NCBI GenBank assembly: GCA_030068075.1
Contig: CM057826.1
Location: 33,716,211-33,780,210 of the forward strand
Length of the DNA: 64,000 bases
Direction: 5' to 3'
Source of the DNA: Paguma larvata
Lineage: Eukaryota > Chordata > Mammalia > Carnivora > Viverridae
Shown in pieces: positions 46,671-58,702 of this stretch; within the stretch, counting starts at the first letter, position 1, and each line of letters starts with the position of its first letter. The position numbers and the translations under genes were made by a program. The notes under the pieces were generated by a model. It worked only from the letters and a program-made list of their open reading frames with translations. It made no database searches and had not been told where the DNA came from.

Positions 46671-47904
46671 GATAAACTCATTTCCTGAAATTTGCACTTA
46701 AAACCTGGTTTGTGCACCACTCAGTTGACTGGGACTTCTATCTCCCTTATTCTAGACATGATATTTCTATGTGTACAGCCTAGGATTGAATTAGATTTAT
46801 ATGTTTTATGTGTGGGGACTTCAATTTTGAAACCTCTGTTAAACATCTGCTATATATCATGCACTGTGCAGAACATAAGGATTTTCAGGATAAAAATAAG
46901 CCATTCTCTGTTATATTGGAAAATAGACATTCAAATAAGTAACTAAAATATAATATTAAGTATAGTTAAGTATAGTATACATGCTTTAAGGATGAATAGG
47001 AGTCCATTGGACAGAGAAGAAAAATATTAGAAAAAAATACTTTGTCTTTATTAATTATCTTTGTAAAAATATGTCCCAAAGCCAGTCAAGGATTAGAATC
47101 ATGTTCATCAGACAATGCTTCACAGAAAATGCTATTAAAACAAATAGGACAATGCTTGGTCACTCAGGGTCTTCTAGAACTTTTATGTTCATCATGGTTT
47201 CGCAGAGATTCTATTCAGCAATATTTAATTAGTATGAAATGTAATCTACTCAAACAGAAACAAATGACCTCATTTAGTGAAATTGTCTGCTATAATACAA
47301 CAGTCCCATCACTAACTAGTTTCTTGTCTTTTTAACCTGTTTTAATATTCCACTTATTCTACCTATTTTAATTATTCTACTTCTGAAGTATAGATCATAG
47401 TGAGAAGCAGGCTAAAAAGTGAGGAGTTTGGTGTTCTCTCTATAATCTTCGATAGGTTAATCTTTTTATAGATGGCCTATTTCATTGTGTTCTTCTTATT
47501 ATAAAACTACCTTTAAAATTGATTTTGGATGGCTTTTGAAACCTCAATAAATTCTAGGATTCATCAATTTACTTACATTATTTTTAGAGGCCTAGACCTC
47601 TCTTCTCTTAGTTCTAACTTTTCTTTCTTTCTTTTTCTGTATATGTAATTGTTTTTAAGATTGATGATTGTGGTTATATAGAAATTATATATATATACAT
47701 ATATATATATGAAATTATAGAATCAGAGTTTCATTCTTGAAAACTACATCTTATTGGTTTTGGATTTGAGCCATCTTTTCCTAGAGCTCAATCTAGGAAA
47801 GAGTTCATCTGCCTCTGCATTTTCTTTCCTGAAATCTATTTTACATGTCCGACTTCCTGCCATATTTCCTTTCCTCATTTTCAGGCATTCTATGGCCTTT
47901 CTAT
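46671..47904. other. Intergenic, nothing recognised
   Basis: No gene. A (TA)n tract lies at about 47684-47710. Open frames at 46692-46946 and 47042-47335 have no recognisable protein. Confidence 0.45.
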
Positions 47905-48065
47905 TTAGAATGGTACATGGACCAGGAGCATTGGCATCACTGGGAGCTTATAGAAATTTAGGAAAATCTCAGGCCCCCATGCTAGGATAACTGAGTCAGA
48001 ATGGGCATATTAAAAACACCTTCAGGTGCCTTAGAAGTGTGTTGAATTAGAGAAACACTGCTTTA
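47905..48065 (+). mobile_element. MER5A-like hAT remnant
   Basis: tggtacatggaccaggagcattggcatcactgggagctt, aaatctcaggcccccatgc, actgagtcagaatgggcat and agagaaacactg follow the MER5A consensus order. Confidence 0.75.
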
Positions 48066-48234
48066 AGATGGCAGGGCAAAATAACTTTCTCCAAAGTCTC
48101 GTTTCCACCCCTCTAACCAAGTCATTTTTTAAGAACAGGTTGATGGACTTCCGGTAGGAAAAAAAAAATTCAAGGCAAAGAAAAAATTTATCAGCTAGCT
48201 TACTTTTAGCTAAATTTTAATAATAAAAGTAAAG

Positions 48235-48440
48235 TAGCATTTATATAGGAATTACTGTGTACTTGGTACAATTTTAAATTTGTCCTCTTATTTAATCTTC
48301 CTAATATCACAGAGATGCAGTTTCCAGTATAATTCCCATTTTACAGGTGAGAAATTTGAAGCTGGTGTAAAGATTGGTTTCTTACCCAACATCACAGAGC
48401 CCCATAGAACCAGGTTTTGAGTTAAACTTATTTGATTCTA
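48235..48440 (-). repeat. MIR SINE
   Basis: Reverse MIR: agcatttatataggaattactgtgtacttgg, cccattttacaggtgagaaatttga, acccaacatcacagagc. Confidence 0.65.
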
Positions 48441-50692
48441 AAATCTATGCTTAACATGATGATGGCAAAGACCTTTTCTCATGACAGAATGAGACTTAGC
48501 AGGTTTCAGGGGAGCTGAAAATTTCCCACTCCATTGTATTTGTCTTCTTTTCCAGGTCTGTATTCCCTGATTCTTTTAAGTTGCTGCCTCTGCCACCTGT
48601 TAATATTCCTGTCCACACCTCTCATACACTAAACATCCCCTGTGAGGGTAATCCAAACACTCTCTTGCCCTCTGCCTATTTCTTTAATTGTGACTTGCTT
48701 GTCACAAACTTTTCCATAACATACCAGCTTACACTTAATCCTTCCGGCTTCTAACCACTCCTATTTTCTGCCTTGTCTTGAACTGTAAATCTGCCATTCA
48801 ATACTGTTATCCTTTCAACTAAAATCCAGGTTTTCCCTCCAGTCACAGGGCCATTTATTCCTGAGGTAAACATTGTTCCTGGTGTTACTGGACCTGGACC
48901 CCTAGCTTGGGGCCCTCTCTAGGTACAATTCCAGAATCCAAGCTCACTCTAGTTCTAAGAGAGAGAACATGATCTTCTTTCAGTAAGTCGGCTGTAGAAC
49001 ATTCTAACATTCTACCTTGTTCTCTCTCTTCTCTTACCCTCACTGAATGTTTCCTTTCGTGCTATCAAAAGCAGACTTGAAGAGTTACACACAAGCTTAT
49101 ATCTTCATAACATGCCAAGTTCATCTACATCTTCTAAGGGTTTACTAGAACAAAGTACTTTTCATTGCTATGATCATGTTTTCAAATGATAAATATTAAT
49201 GGTTTTCTTTCTTGAATTATACTCTAAATGTTGTTAATGCTCTGGGCTTTGAATATACAACAGACTTCTTGACCATCTTTTTAGTAATTTTCACTATGGA
49301 CTCTTCTGTCTGTACCAGTTGCAAAACATGTTTTATTATAATGGCTGATGTCCTTCATTATATCTAGTTTTATAGCTTTATCTAACAATGTTCTCCATTC
49401 GTCAGACTTTGATTTTAAAGTTACTATAAACCTGGCAGGCTTCCAGATGATTCTGCACAATATATTCTATAGCCAGGTGTTCATCAATCTGGCAGAATAA
49501 TCTGTGGTGTAGCAACCAGATACTGTTCTGGTCCTCTCTTTATTTAGCTAACCATTATTTTTCCAATTGTTTTTTTTTTTTTTGGCTATAATTCTGTTTG
49601 TCATTCCTAGAGCTGTTTCCCAAATTTCTTCTGTTTATGTCATTTATCCCTATCCAGCATTTTAAATAAGTGATGATGAGCCAGAGGATTCATTCATTTA
49701 TTTATTCATCTTCAAACTACATTAATTGACTGATCTTTGTTCCAGGTAAGGTGCCGGGCCAGGAAATTGGTAAGTGCCAGTGGACTGTGAATGAAGATGA
49801 CTGTTTTCATTTCAAGAAGAGTAAACAACTGTGATCATCCATGTGATTGTACCAACAGCTGTCTCCATTCTTTCATTTCTTCTTTGTACATCAGTAACTA
49901 AGTTCTTCATGTGTCCTAATTCTAGAAAGCCCTTCTGTCTTTTCACAGAGATGGAGCTTATTGCTTTCCTTCCAGAAATTATACATCTCTTCCCAGAGGA
50001 TTTCTCCAGTGAATCAAATTTCCTTCTCCTTCCCTTCTTCCATGCGTGTAATATTCTTCCATTGTACTTGATATATTTTAATCCACCTTTGCTTTCTCAA
50101 AACCTCTTCCCTTTCATTTCTTGCTTAGGCTGCTTCTCTATGTTATCCAAGAAATCATTTTCTCTTTCAATGTAGCAAAGGATAAAAATCCATTAATTTT
50201 GGTCTTTTAATTCCATTAATTTAATTTTAATTTTATCACCTTGAAGCTACCAACATAATGTTTTGTTACTTCTGGAAAGAAGGCAAGCAGAGTCTTTGTA
50301 CCAACTACCCCCTCTCTCCCACCCCCGGGGGAAACTGTATAAGCAGATGAGGAGGATGTAGAACCCTTTTGGTGGTCTTAGTGCCTTCTTACCTTCTAAA
50401 GCTCCTGTGTGAATTTGATCAGTACTTACTCCTAGTATTATAGCTTTTAAACTATTAAATATTAATACAGACAGCAAGCAGAGGCAGTTAATTAACTTCT
50501 AAAATTATAAATTCTTTCCTCTTGCTTTATTGTTCCTACCTTGTCAGTACTTCGCATGAGCTCCTAGTTGACTCCTAAAATTCCTTCCAACATTTCATTG
50601 TGACTTTCTAGTATGTGGTATCTATTTATGAACCACTTAAGCTACTATGTGGTTGAGAGTTACATATTCTCAATGGAGGACTGTTAATTTAT
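48441..50692. other. Intergenic, nothing recognised
   Basis: No gene. T run at 49571-49582. Open frame 49831-50175 (114 codons) is hydrophobic and leucine/phenylalanine-rich, as expected from pyrimidine-rich non-coding DNA. Confidence 0.45.
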
Positions 50693-50921
50693 TTTTTTTC
50701 AATATTTTAAGTGTTTATTTTGAGATGGAGAGACTGAGCATGAGTGGAGGAGGGGCAGAGAGAGAGGGAGACATGGGCAGAGAGAGAGGGAGACATAGAC
50801 AAAGCAGGCTCCAGGCTCTGAGCTGTCAGCAGAGTCTGACACAGAGCTTGAACTCATGAATCATGATATCATGACCTGAGCTGAAGTTGGATGCTTAACT
50901 AACTAAGCCACCCAGGCACCT
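50693..50921 (-). mobile_element. Felid SINE with internal 22-bp duplication
   Basis: Antisense SINE (GTTTATTTTGAGATGGAGAG, GGCTCCAGGCTCTGAGCTGTC, ATCATGACCTGAGCTGAAG, AGCCACCCAGGCACC). A 22-base unit within its 3' half is present twice in tandem (50753-50774, 50775-50796). Target duplication not clear. Confidence 0.92.
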
Positions 50922-51097
50922 AATGATAACTGTATTTTTTTAATAAAAGTTTTATTGGGGAAAAATAGAACCACCATGTATACAGGGAAAAGAGCACAAA
51001 AATTTACCTGATACAGAACAACTGAAAGTCACAATAACCCAATGTTGTTTGCAATTACTTTTCAATTTCTTAAATGGCTCCCCTCAACTTATTTTTT

Positions 51098-51305
51098 TAA
51101 TGATTTTTTTTAAATTTATTACTGAGGGAGAGAGACAGAGCATGAGCAGCGGAGGAGCAGAGAGAGGGGGACACACAGAATCTGAAAGAGGCTCCAGGCT
51201 CTGAGCTGTCAGCACAGAGTCCAACGTGGGGCTCGAACTCACCAACTATGAGATCATGATCTGAGCTGAAGTCAGGTACTTAACTGACTAAGCCACCCAG
51301 GTGCC
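51098..51305 (-). mobile_element. Felid SINE
   Basis: Antisense SINE with an 18-base perfect target duplication CCCCTCAACTTATTTTTT at 51080-51097 and 51306-51323. Only about 180 bp from the previous SINE, same orientation. Confidence 0.95.
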
Positions 51306-51323
51306 CCCCTCAACTTATTTTTT

Positions 51324-53949
51324 AATAATTTGCCAAGTTTTCCACTGAAACAGTGTCAATTTTTCAGAAAATTAACATCCTTAATCAAGGGACCATCTTT
51401 CAAGGTAACAAAAGTGACACCAAGCATCACCTCCTAACAGGGACCGATTCTGCCTAAAAGATTCCTTAAGCAAAACTACTGACTCTTGTGGAGTAGTCTG
51501 TATATCTGAGACTATCAGGGATGAGTTAGAACACTGATACTTAAAAGAGAATTTCACATGGTACAGAAGGTGCCACAGAGGCATGTTCAAATTAACAAAT
51601 GTTTAATTACTGAGAGGTGAGTTTACTGTAGTATTTTATTTAAAAAGGAGAAAAGAATCCTCTGTAAAACCTGAAATAAGATTACCAGTACATGAAATAA
51701 ACTAAACATTTTTATATGCACTTCTAATGCAAAGTTGATTCTTTTCTTTCGTATTGCCCTCGTAATGTGAAAGGTGTCAACTCTTTAAAGTTATGTGTTA
51801 TGCACACAACCTGATGATAGATAGTAGCCCCAGAGTGTCTGTATCAGATCAGATGTACCTTGTGTTCTTCATAAAGAGTAACCATCATGCACAAACTAGC
51901 TTCTACAGGATATGTTTAATTTCTGAAGCTTTATGTCCATAATCCCCCTCAGACAGGTTTTTTTGTTTTAAAGAAAGGAAACGGAAATTACAAAATACCT
52001 ACATTTAAATGGAATTAAGAATGTAACACTAACCGAAGTTGGCAAAAGAACTTTTTTTTTTTCATCAGTTGTGGTTTCAAAGAACTGGACTGAATTTAGA
52101 GTTCTCTGAATCTTTTGTGACTTAATTTAAAATCTTTTCATTATTTTAAATGGAGTAGACTTCATATGACGTGAAAGGAGTAGTTGAGAATGGAAAATTC
52201 TGAAGTATAAGCGTTATGGTTTTCACAAAATGGGAACTACTTTAAAATTGACCTAACAAGGACCCACATGTTTGATTGGTGCAGCTGGAAGCTTGCTTCA
52301 TTTTGTTAGAAATGCTATTTTATTATGAAGGCACAAGTTCAGTGGTTCATTGTGTTTTGTGCTTTATAAAAAAGTTCTGTCCTTAGTTACTAGTATGCAA
52401 ATAAGTCTAGGATCAGAGTCTCCTGCCTTCTGTTCAGTGTCTCCCTACTTTTCCTATTGGTTTTGATACTACCAAGAGTTTCTTCAGTTAACATTGCTCC
52501 TTCCCACATGAGAAAAATTAAGTCCTATATAGATTAATTTCTTGTCTATGGTTATGTAAAAAGGATATTTGAAAGGTATGTGTGTTTGTCTCTGGATTTC
52601 AGCTAAATTCCCAAAGTTATGTATAGTAGGTATTAGGAATTTCCATGTTATAAGGGATTTCAAGAAGATGCTATGCACTATTTCCAGGACTAAAGAAGAG
52701 GTGGCCAATGGGGTTCTTCAACTCTCATGCTTAAGATGACTCTCAGGCTATATAAGCAGAAGACTAGAGCTTAATGAAGATTGAATATATGTATTTTATG
52801 AGTTTTTAGCTTAGCAGGAAGTGTGGTAACATTCCACCTGGTCTCTTTTTTAAGGAAAAGAGAGTGACTGCTCCCTTACACAAGAAAAGATTCAAGAGAA
52901 TCCCTAATAGTAAACCGAGGGTTTCCTCAGCAAAGGAATCTCATTCCCTAGTTGGATATTTGCTGAGCATCAGAAACTTTTAGGCCTACCTCCTGATGTA
53001 CCAGAGTAGATTACTATAAGAAAGACTTTTGGAGAAACTGATAGTTGAGTGTAAGGACAGAAAGAATACATATCCTGGTTCCTGTTTATTCCTGGGCATT
53101 TTTAACTCTGTGAATCAGGGTAAAGCAGCTGCTAATAATAAGGTGAGAAGAGATAACATGAGAAAAAAAAAAGTATACACTCCGGTTACTTGGCATGAAA
53201 GTAATATAGGACTCCAGAACCAAGTAGATGTCATGAACAGATTCCAGGGGCCAAGTAGATGTGAACAGATATCAGGGTGTAAGTAGATGTAGTGAAAGGT
53301 AGCCATGTTGGAGCCATGACATGGCAAGAGCATGGCATGACAGTGTGAGATTACCTCAGTCAACAGTTGGAGGCTATGGAATGTGTGTCCTGGAAGTGAA
53401 GATATATGGGGTCAGAGTATAAGGGGTAATAGTAGAAGGTTGTTTTATTAAATGTATTTCTTTTCCTAACTGTGGGAGGATCCTACTTCCTGCCCTGTCA
53501 ACTCTAGGCTTCTCTATGTGACTTGTTTTGCCAGTGGAATGTGAACAGAAATGGCATACAATACTTCTCAACTAAAACTTTAAAACTCATCTTGTGTTCT
53601 ATAATGGCAGCAACAGGTCCAAGATAAGGGCCGCTTCTTCCTTTTGAGTCCCAGAATAATGAAAAACTGATGTTAACCATCAGAGAGCATGTAATTTAGG
53701 TAGAAGCTCTGGTTATTGTAAGCCATTAAGTATGGGATCGTTTGTTGACACTGTAAGACTTAGCAAAGTATGACAATATAGTCATCCAGAAAGGTCATCA
53801 GTGGGTAAATAGTATGGACTTCTTCTGTAGAGGCCTCTAAAGAATCCACAAGTAAAACCCACAAAAGAGGGTGAATTTGGGTGCCTGTCCATAGGAGTCA
53901 CCTATGGCTGCCCACCAAGAATGTAAAGATAGAAGACTTTTGGTTTATT
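51324..53949. other. Intergenic, mostly single-copy
   Basis: No gene. A degenerate triplicate of about 28-31 bases (Caagtagatg..gaacagat..cagg) occurs at 53221-53300. Frames at 53029-53286 and 53115-53363 overlap on opposite strands and look spurious. Confidence 0.5.
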
Positions 53950-54000
53950 TTTCTTTCTTCTTCTTCTCCTTCTCCTTCTCCTCCTTCTTTTTTTTTTTTA
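53950..54000 (+). repeat. Pyrimidine (TTC/TCC)n tract
   Basis: Continuous TTC/TCC units running into a 12-base T run. Confidence 0.9.
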
Positions 54001-54112
54001 TAGTTTTCTTTTCCTTCTCCAGAATACCAGTGAAGAAAGGGATATCTAGAGGCAGGGGACTGATTCAGAAACAGAATGAAAGATCTAGAAAGAGTAAAAG
54101 AGCAAAGGATCA

Positions 54113-54324
54113 GGGGCGCCTGGGTGGCTCAGTTGGTTAAGTGTCCGACTTTTGCTCAGGTCACGATCTTGCAGTTCATGGGTTCAAGCACCACATCAGG
54201 CTCTGTGCTGATAGCTCTGAGCCTGGAGCCTGCTTCAGATTCTGTGTCTCCCTCTCTTCTGCCTCTCTGCCACTCATACTCTGTCTTTCTCTCAAGAATA
54301 AACAATAAAAAAATTAAAAAAAGG
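54113..54324 (+). mobile_element. Felid SINE
   Basis: Sense SINE starting GGGGCGCCTGGGTGGCTCAG, with full body and an AATAAACAATAAAAAAATT tail. 17-base duplication aaaagagYaaaggatca at 54096-54112 and 54325-54341. Confidence 0.96.
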
Positions 54325-54450
54325 AAAAGAGTAAAGGATCACATCTTGCTCCTCTCCTCTGCAGTGTGATTCAGGCTTGAACTTGGAAGGCAAATAGAGA
54401 TTTTTATTTGAACAGGAGAGGAGAGTTGAAATTTGCAGTGGATTGGATGA

Positions 54451-54653
54451 GGGGCGCCTGGGTGGCACAGTAGGATAACCATCCGACTGCAGCTCAGGTC
54501 ATGGTCTCAGGGTTTCATGAATTTGAGCCCCACATGGTGCTCTGCACTCTCAGCACACAGCCTGCTTGGGATCCTCTATCTCCCTCTCTCTCTGCCCTTC
54601 CCTCACTTGAGCTTTTTTTTTCTCTCTCTCTCTCTCTCTCAAAAAAAAAGTAA
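54451..54653 (+). mobile_element. Felid SINE
   Basis: Sense SINE GGGGCGCCTGGGTGGCACAG with T run, (CT)n and A tail. 14-base duplication agtgRattggatga at 54437-54450 and 54654-54667. Lies 126 bp from the previous SINE in the same orientation. Confidence 0.95.
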
Positions 54654-54667
54654 AGTGAATTGGATGA

Positions 54668-55664
54668 AATTTTGTTGTAAAATTGTATTGATTGTGCTGC
54701 ACAGGGTATGGGTTGTTCAATAAACTTATTACAGTTATGTAGTTTGTGGTGACAGAGTTGGAACCAGAATCCAGGAGTCTTAACTTCAACTACAATACTA
54801 TTTTAAAGATTTATTTATTAAATTGTCTATGGGAATTATGTTAATCAGATAACAAAAAGCAAACTCAGCTTTGGTGAATTATTTGGCAAGCCATAGCATG
54901 AACGATAGTGGGGAAATTGTAACACATCTTTCTTGGAACTAATACATCACATATAATAATTGGTATGCATTATTACTCTAGAGAGCCCAAGCGTACATAC
55001 AACCACTGGCAGAGAGGTCTCTGCCACTAATTGCCAACAGCTTTTATTTAATAATGTGTTTATAATTTATTCTTTGTCTAAATCTAAAAAGGATCTGATG
55101 TGTTGTCCTCAGTGTTAACCTTTTAAGCCACACAAATATTTATTAATCATTTCCTATATGTGAGGTAATCTTCCAGATGCAGGCAATACAAATGTTCCCA
55201 CCCTCAACAAAATATTAAGAGTAAATTAATTCATATTTGAGATTATAAGCAACAGAAACAGAAAATTGCACCAATCTTTGGATCTTGCCATAATGCGGCT
55301 CTTTGAAATTTCATACATAACATCTTAATGAGTCGTTCACGTTTATATTCCACAATGACTGCTTTATACAAGGACAGGCAGTAATATGCTTTCACAGTGT
55401 CTGCTTTCTATATGAACTTCAATTGGGAGGAAAACATGATATTTCGAACCACTTTAAATAACTTTTAAAGAGACATGAATCAACTAAAACATAGTTCTCA
55501 ATTCCATGTTTGCTGTTTATTATAGATAATATAATTTTAGATTACCAAATGTATGATATGGGACTTACATTTTTGTGTAAAAATGGTATGGTATACTGGC
55601 ACCCTTTGTGTAATACAGGGATAGAGTGTAGTTGTTATTAGGTTATCCTTTCAATAGACACAAT
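54668..55664. other. Intergenic, nothing recognised
   Basis: AT-rich, without gene; an old-repeat-like phrase near 55125-55200. Confidence 0.45.
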
Positions 55665-55810
55665 ATAGTAGAATAGAAAGAACACTTTACAAGAAGTCAG
55701 AAGATCTAGGTTCTAGTCTTTCTCCATCCACCTAAACTTGGGCATTTTATTGTCCCTACCTGAGCTTTACAATTAAATCTAAAAATGAAGATTTTAACTA
55801 GATAACTGTG
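55665..55810 (+). repeat. MIR-family SINE
   Basis: agtagaatagaaagaacac, agaagtcagaagatctaggttctagtc, acttgggcattttattgtccctacctgagc: the tRNA-like head and conserved core in sense orientation, strongly diverged. Confidence 0.55.
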
Positions 55811-56124
55811 TTCTCCTTTTTGTCTTAGAATTCTGTGATCCTGACTGAACACTGAGAGGAATGTTAAAATCCAATATAATCAGTTGAGACATTTAATACA
55901 GAAAATTAGCAAATGAAATTATATTAAATTACTTTCTAAGGAAAAAATATTATCCATATCCAGAATTCTGTCTATTAGTTGTCACACTTATATTTGGTAA
56001 AGCAAATACTTGCCAATAAGTATTGAACATATTGTTGTATTAGATAATTTTTCTCTCTTTCTCCTTTCATTTGACAATATTTTTTCTACAGCAGTATACT
56101 TCTAGCCAAGAATATTGTATGGTT
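55811..56124. other. Intergenic, nothing recognised
   Basis: AT-rich DNA without features. Confidence 0.4.
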
Positions 56125-56138
56125 ATTGAATTTTATTT

Positions 56139-56339
56139 AACAATTTTTTTAATGTTTTATTTATTTTTGAAAGAGAGAGAGTACGAGTGCGGGAGGGGCC
56201 AAGAGACCAGAATGGGAAGCAGGCTTAAGGCTCCAAACTATCAGCGCAGAGCCTGACACAGGACTCTAACCCAAGAACCATGAGATCACAACCTGAGCTG
56301 AAGTTGAATGCTTAACCGACTGAACCGCCCAGGTGTCCC
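56139..56339 (-). mobile_element. Felid SINE
   Basis: Antisense SINE (TTTTATTTATTTTTGAAAGAG ... GACTGAACCGCCCAGGTGTCC). 14-base perfect duplication ATTGAATTTTATTT at 56125-56138 and 56340-56353. Confidence 0.95.
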
Positions 56340-56618
56340 ATTGAATTTTATTTTAAACTTCAAGTATTGCCCACTGTTGTGAGTTTGGTATTAGGCTCTA
56401 AACCAAAGGTCTGAGTTATAAAGACATTTGATAGAGTAAAACCATTGTACTTGATTCTCTTGTCTAGTGATTTGCTGCATTGAATGTTAAAAAAAACTTA
56501 TGAATCCTGGTCAGTAGGACTTTAAAGCTATGTTTATAACATGTTCTTTCCTTAGCTTGTAAATAAATACCAACTTTGAAGAAAACATATCATCTGATTA
56601 GAACAAAATAATAACAAA

Positions 56619-56713
56619 AAAATAGAATTCTATTTTAGAATAGAAAAAAATAGAAATATTTCTATTTCTAATAGAAAATAGAATTCTATTTTTGTAGAAT
56701 TATTCTACAAAAA
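56619..56713. repeat. Cluster of four AT-rich perfect palindromes
   Basis: AAAATAGAATTCTATTTT occurs at 56619-56636 and 56675-56692 (18-bp perfect palindromes). AAATAGAAATATTTCTATTT at 56648-56667 is a 20-bp perfect palindrome. 56689-56713 is a 12-bp inverted repeat around one T (TTTTTGTAGAAT/ATTCTACAAAAA). All lie within 95 bases. Confidence 0.95.
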
Positions 56714-56739
56714 AAGTAGAATAATTAAAAATGGATGCA

Positions 56740-57361
56740 TAGCACATCTAGGCACCCTGATGAGAAAGAGAAAGTGTCTCTTAATGAGTAGAGAGAGGGT
56801 TGGAGAACATCTGGGCTCATGTATCTCTTCAAAATATTTGTTTAGTTTCTACTCTACCAGATGAATGCACCAAAACCTCTTTCTTTAAAGAATTCAATGT
56901 GTGGGGGAGGATTTGGGTGGGTAGAGAGAGTCAATGAAGATTGAAAAGTGTCCTGGTAAGCACCACAAAGAATAGTGGAGAAAAAGCCCGGGAAAGAGTG
57001 AAGATGGAAATCTAATTCTGCCTTGAAATAATTCACAAATAATGAGATGCCATAGATGTGTACATCATAGTGAATGATGTGCAGTGAATGATTGTATAGT
57101 GCATGTACTGTGAATGACGGTGGAAAAGTATCAGGCAGAAAAACTTCTATACATAAACATACACAAGAGCATGTCATAATGGGAGAAATGAAGTGTAGTA
57201 AATAGGAAAGCAAAGAGAAGCATAAGTAAAGGAGTAAATTCAGCCAAGATCATATTAGGTATTATATATAATGACAAGATATCTATGTTTGATACCACTG
57301 GCAGTGGATACCATTGGAAAATTTAAAAATCTAGAGTATAGAAACATTATATGATTGTTGG
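56740..57361. other. Intergenic, nothing recognised
   Basis: No gene. A 119-codon minus-strand open frame at 56854-57213 shows no domain. Confidence 0.45.
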
Positions 57362-57830
57362 TATTAGTTTGCCAGGTCAGCCCTAACAAAGTACCATGAA
57401 CTGGCTGGATTAAACAACAGAAATATATTGTCTCAGAGTTTTGGAGGCTAGAAATCTGAGATCATGGTGTTTGCAGTGTTGGTTCCTTCTGAGGACTGTA
57501 AGAAATCTGTTCCTGGCCTTTCCCTAGTTTCTGGTGGTTTGCTAGCAGTTCTTGGCATTCCTTGATTGTAGATGTGTCACCTCAATCTCTGCCTTCATGT
57601 TCACATGGTGTTCTCTCTGTATACACATCTCTGTCCAAATTTCTCCTTTTTGTAAGAATACCAATCATAATGGATTAGTAGCCCACCCTACTCTGCCCAC
57701 ATCTTATTAACTAGTCACATCTGCAATGACCCTATTTCCAAATAAATTCATTATCTGAGGTACTGAGGGTTAGAACTTCAACATATGATTTCTGGGGAGA
57801 CACAATTCAACCCATGGCAATTGTATCATA
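57362..57830 (+). repeat. Ancient mammalian interspersed repeat
   Basis: taacaaagtaccatgaactggctggattaaacaacagaaatatattgtctcagag, ggaggctagaaatctgagatc, gaccctatttccaaataaattcattatctgaggtactgagggttagaacttcaacatatg is a familiar high-copy mammalian repeat of about 470 bp. I am not certain of its family name. Confidence 0.6.
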
Positions 57831-58569
57831 TGAAACACTTTCAAAAGATTATCCCAGTGGCGTTATTGTATCTAGCATTCTGAGAACAGAATCGGTACCA
57901 GGAAGACCAGTGAGGAATCTCTTGTCATAATCCAAGAAAGGAAGAATGTTAATTTGAACTACAGGATTAGCCATGGAGAGGGAACAGTTTTTCAAAATAT
58001 TCAAGAGATGGCATTGACAGAATATAGAGACTAATTTTATATAGGGTTTGATGACATAAAAGGAATCTAGAATGACTGAATTTTCCAGATTTAGAAATTG
58101 ATAGAACTATGCAATTGTTAATAGAAAAAGGGATGTCGTAGAAGAAGGTTTGAGAAAACATCGTGAGTTTGGTTTTAAGATGCCTATGAACATATAAGTG
58201 AACAGTAAGACATGTGAGTCAGAAGCTTAGGCTGAAGATTATACATCTGGGAATCAGGATAATCAAGATGGTAACTGACACTGACCAAGTAAGAGAAGTA
58301 AGGGAGAAAAGAATCAAGGAAACAGTATTTAAGGCTTGATTTTAGGTTTAAAAAAAAGCCATAATGACCCAGCATAAGTGTTAACACAGATATGGTTGAA
58401 GAACCAGAAAAGAATGATATCCTAGAAACTAAGAAAGGATAGAGTTAATAGAAAGTGGTCAGTATTAACAACTGTACAGGTGATTTCCAGTAACTGAAAA
58501 CAATCCATTGGTATCTTTACATAGGCAGTTTCAATGAAATGTGGTGAAAATAATGTGCATTTAACTCAC
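57831..58569. other. Intergenic, nothing recognised
   Basis: AT-rich DNA; only short frames. Confidence 0.45.
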
Positions 58570-58702
58570 ATGAATTCGGTTATATGCTCTCAGCCAAAAT
58601 AATAATAGTAATAATAATAATTTATTATATAATATTATCGAATGAATTTGGTTATATTCTCTCAGCCAAAATAATAATAGTAATAATAATAATTTATTAT
58701 TT
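58570..58702 (+). repeat. 72-bp tandem duplication with AAT microsatellite
   Basis: The block ATGAATTCGGTTATATGCTC..AATAATAATAGTAATAATAA (58570-58641) is followed directly by a second copy starting ATGAATTTGGTTATATTCTC (58642 to about 58702). About 60 bases align with only a few differences, so the duplication is fairly recent. Confidence 0.92.
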
